Shown here piece by piece: positions 62,041 through 64,000 of a stretch of 64,000 nt of DNA (positions within the stretch are counted from its first letter, which is position 1; every line of letters starts with the position of its first letter). This DNA is from Promerops cafer (taxonomy: Eukaryota > Chordata > Aves > Passeriformes > Nectariniidae). The notes under the pieces were generated by a model. It saw only the letters and a program-made list of their open reading frames with translations, was not told where the DNA came from and did no database searches. The stretch spans positions 186,001 through 250,000 of the forward strand of contig VZSE01003090.1 of assembly GCA_013398275.1 (NCBI GenBank). Reading direction: 5' to 3'. A program made the position numbers and the translations under genes.

Positions 62041-64000
62041 GCTGTATTTCCGCGTGAAATGACTTCCACGTTCTCCTATAAAAACCCGAAATACCCGAAA
62101 ATAAGCTCTCTTTCCTCTTCTGTGTGTCGCGGTTTTTCAGCGCTTCCAGCCTGAGGCTGTAGGGATGGTTCCAGGTCTGCGGGTAGGGAAACCGAGGGTG
62201 TTGCTGAGGAGACTCTTCTCGCCAACTTTGTTCGTATCCTAAGGATAGGCCAAGCGTAGAGCCCCAGTAGTTTACAGGTGGAGTTCAGATCCTCTGACAC
62301 CTATACAAATGGAGTAAACATGAAACGCCCAAATTTCTGAAGTGGGGCACAGCTAAATGATGAGGGGACCATCGTTTGTGGTGGCATGGGGCGAATCTGG
62401 CCTTCAGCAGTGGGAGGATGACAGGGAAGTGTCCAAGATGGATAAAAGTTGTCTGTAAAGAGCCATCTTCAGTAGTTCTCTCTTTTTCTGAGCTAAAACC
62501 TTGTGAAAATAAGTTTAAGGTAAGAACAAATATGCTTAATGTATTCAGAGGTTGAGTGGATGTTAGGTTCCATTCCTTATGCAAAGATGAGGAAAACTTC
62601 TTTCAAGTTAAGTGTTGATCTGTGGCTCTTGAGGACATTATGGTGTTTGTGAGGAAAGAGAAACTTCTACGTGTGTTTTTATCTCTCTTGTCCAGCTTGT
62701 CAAATTAATTTTGTTATTGTGGTTAAAGTGGGCTTTCTATAACAATAATGTCATGGAAGGTTTATGTAAGGAACTGGTAGAACAGCTTCTTCGAAGTGAT
62801 TCAGTGTCATTGAGTACACCTTGACATGGTACAAACGTCTGTTCAGGCACCCATTTTACAACGTTACAACTGCATCATTCTCTGTAACCAAATTTCTGAA
62901 ACTGCTTTCCAAGCAAATCTGCTGTTGGCATTTCTTGATGTTTTTGAAAGAGAGCTGGTAACCCCAAGAACCCACAAGTATGTTTTCTAATGAGTAGTTC
63001 AGATTAGATAACTTTGTGCGTGGTGTTAGCTCTAACCTGTCTTGTAATAGCTTGAGATGTACCTTTGTGTGTTGTGCACTTGGGCAATTATTTTAAGAAA
63101 AGGTCCTGGCACCAAACATTAGAATTTAAGGCAGAAGCCAACTGTAATGTTGATTGTCTTTTTAATGCTAGTTGTTTATGTGTATGTTTGCCCTTGAACT
63201 AGGTTTATCATGTTAAATCTAAAGATTCTAAGATGAGACTGCCTCTTTAATATAGATAGGCCCTTCCACCATCTATATCTTTAATTCAGGACTAGTTTGA
63301 AGCATACAGTCTTTAGTATGGACTGAAGTGCTTAGGTTTGTTGGTACAGTCACAAGACAAATATTGTGAGTGTGGTGATAATGTCTTACAAGAAGATCTT
63401 ACTTCTATGAAATCCTGAAATTGCAAGCCAGAACTAGTATGTGCCAAGTAAGGAATTCAGTGGTATTGCATTCTATACATTTGAGATGGGATCATGATCA
63501 TTTCATGTCATGGAATTTTAAGTCTTGGAGCTAAGACTAGTAGGTTGTCCTGTGAGGTGAAAGTCAGGGTGAGGGGCTTTTTCTGGAGGCCAACCCTTCA
63601 AAGCCCTGTGGGGAGAGTTGGTTACTGCTCTGTGAATGACCACTGGGGAATGGACTGGAATCAAATGGTCTTCTTGCAAGCCAGAGTGGTTTGTATTTTC
63701 TCATCTGCAAGCAATATGTACTGACTATTTTTAGGCTTGGTGTTCAAGATGGTAGGCCGGGTGCTCACAGTGGACTGTTGGTAGGTTCCATAGTTCTCTG
63801 TGCTAGACCACATGAGGTAATGCTTCAAGAATGTGCTGCACAGAGATTATTTATTGGTACTTCTGAAGAGCTTGCTACATGTATTACAGTTAGAGTCAAA
63901 ATTACTTGCTTTTGTTCAAGTCTTAAGACCTAAAAGATTCTAGATTTCTAGGAAAGTAATATATTCCCAGATGAATGATACTAGAGGCCACTGTGCTTGA
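61835..64000 (+). other. Probable first intron of WDR37
   Basis: No coding exon is visible to the end of the window. Frames near 63494-63933 have no family resemblance. Assignment as intron follows from the donor at 61834. Confidence 0.45.

Overview
This is vertebrate nuclear DNA, almost certainly from a bird and plausibly a songbird. The evidence is multi-exon genes with canonical GT-AG introns, several chicken-repeat-1 (CR1) LINE 3' fragments (one ending in the tandem ATTCTATG octamer typical of avian CR1), a long LTR resembling passerine endogenous-retrovirus LTRs, and the gene order GTPBP4 (+), IDI1 (-), WDR37 (+) known from human 10p15.3, here without the mammalian IDI2.

Layout. Positions 1-37,700 hold no coding exon that I can recognise. 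This part contains CR1 remnants (about 11.1, 33.9, 36.2 and 37.0 kb), a pair of old diverged direct repeats (12.4 and 14.5 kb), an orphan CpG island (19.1-19.45 kb) that may be the non-coding start of a gene running left (LARP4B by synteny, unproven), a GC-rich block at 24.8-25.0 kb, and an LTR at 25.1-26.2 kb interrupted by a 542-base assembly gap. From 37.7 to 48.7 kb lies the complete GTPBP4 (NOG1) gene: 17 coding exons and 631 codons, starting in a CpG island with a perfect TCTCGCGAGA element. IDI1 (51.0-56.2 kb) is on the opposite strand, tail to tail with GTPBP4. It has five exons and can encode a 227-residue cytosolic/peroxisomal enzyme or, from an upstream ATG in exon 1, a 266-residue form with an Arg-rich, mitochondrial-type N-terminus. 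Its promoter is CCAAT-rich, carries a perfect CRE, and is bracketed by two CR1 copies. At 61.4-62.0 kb a CpG island with a good splice donor looks like the non-coding first exon of WDR37; the rest of the window would be its first intron.

Function. GTPBP4 is a nucleolar GTPase of 60S ribosome assembly. IDI1 makes dimethylallyl diphosphate for sterol and isoprenoid synthesis. WDR37 is a WD-repeat protein. They are housekeeping neighbours rather than a pathway. I saw no CRISPR array, operon, tRNA, or obvious novel enzymatic system. The most informative observations are the spliced IDI1 N-terminal extension, the architecture of the IDI1 promoter, a possible alternative last exon of GTPBP4, and the orphan CpG island.
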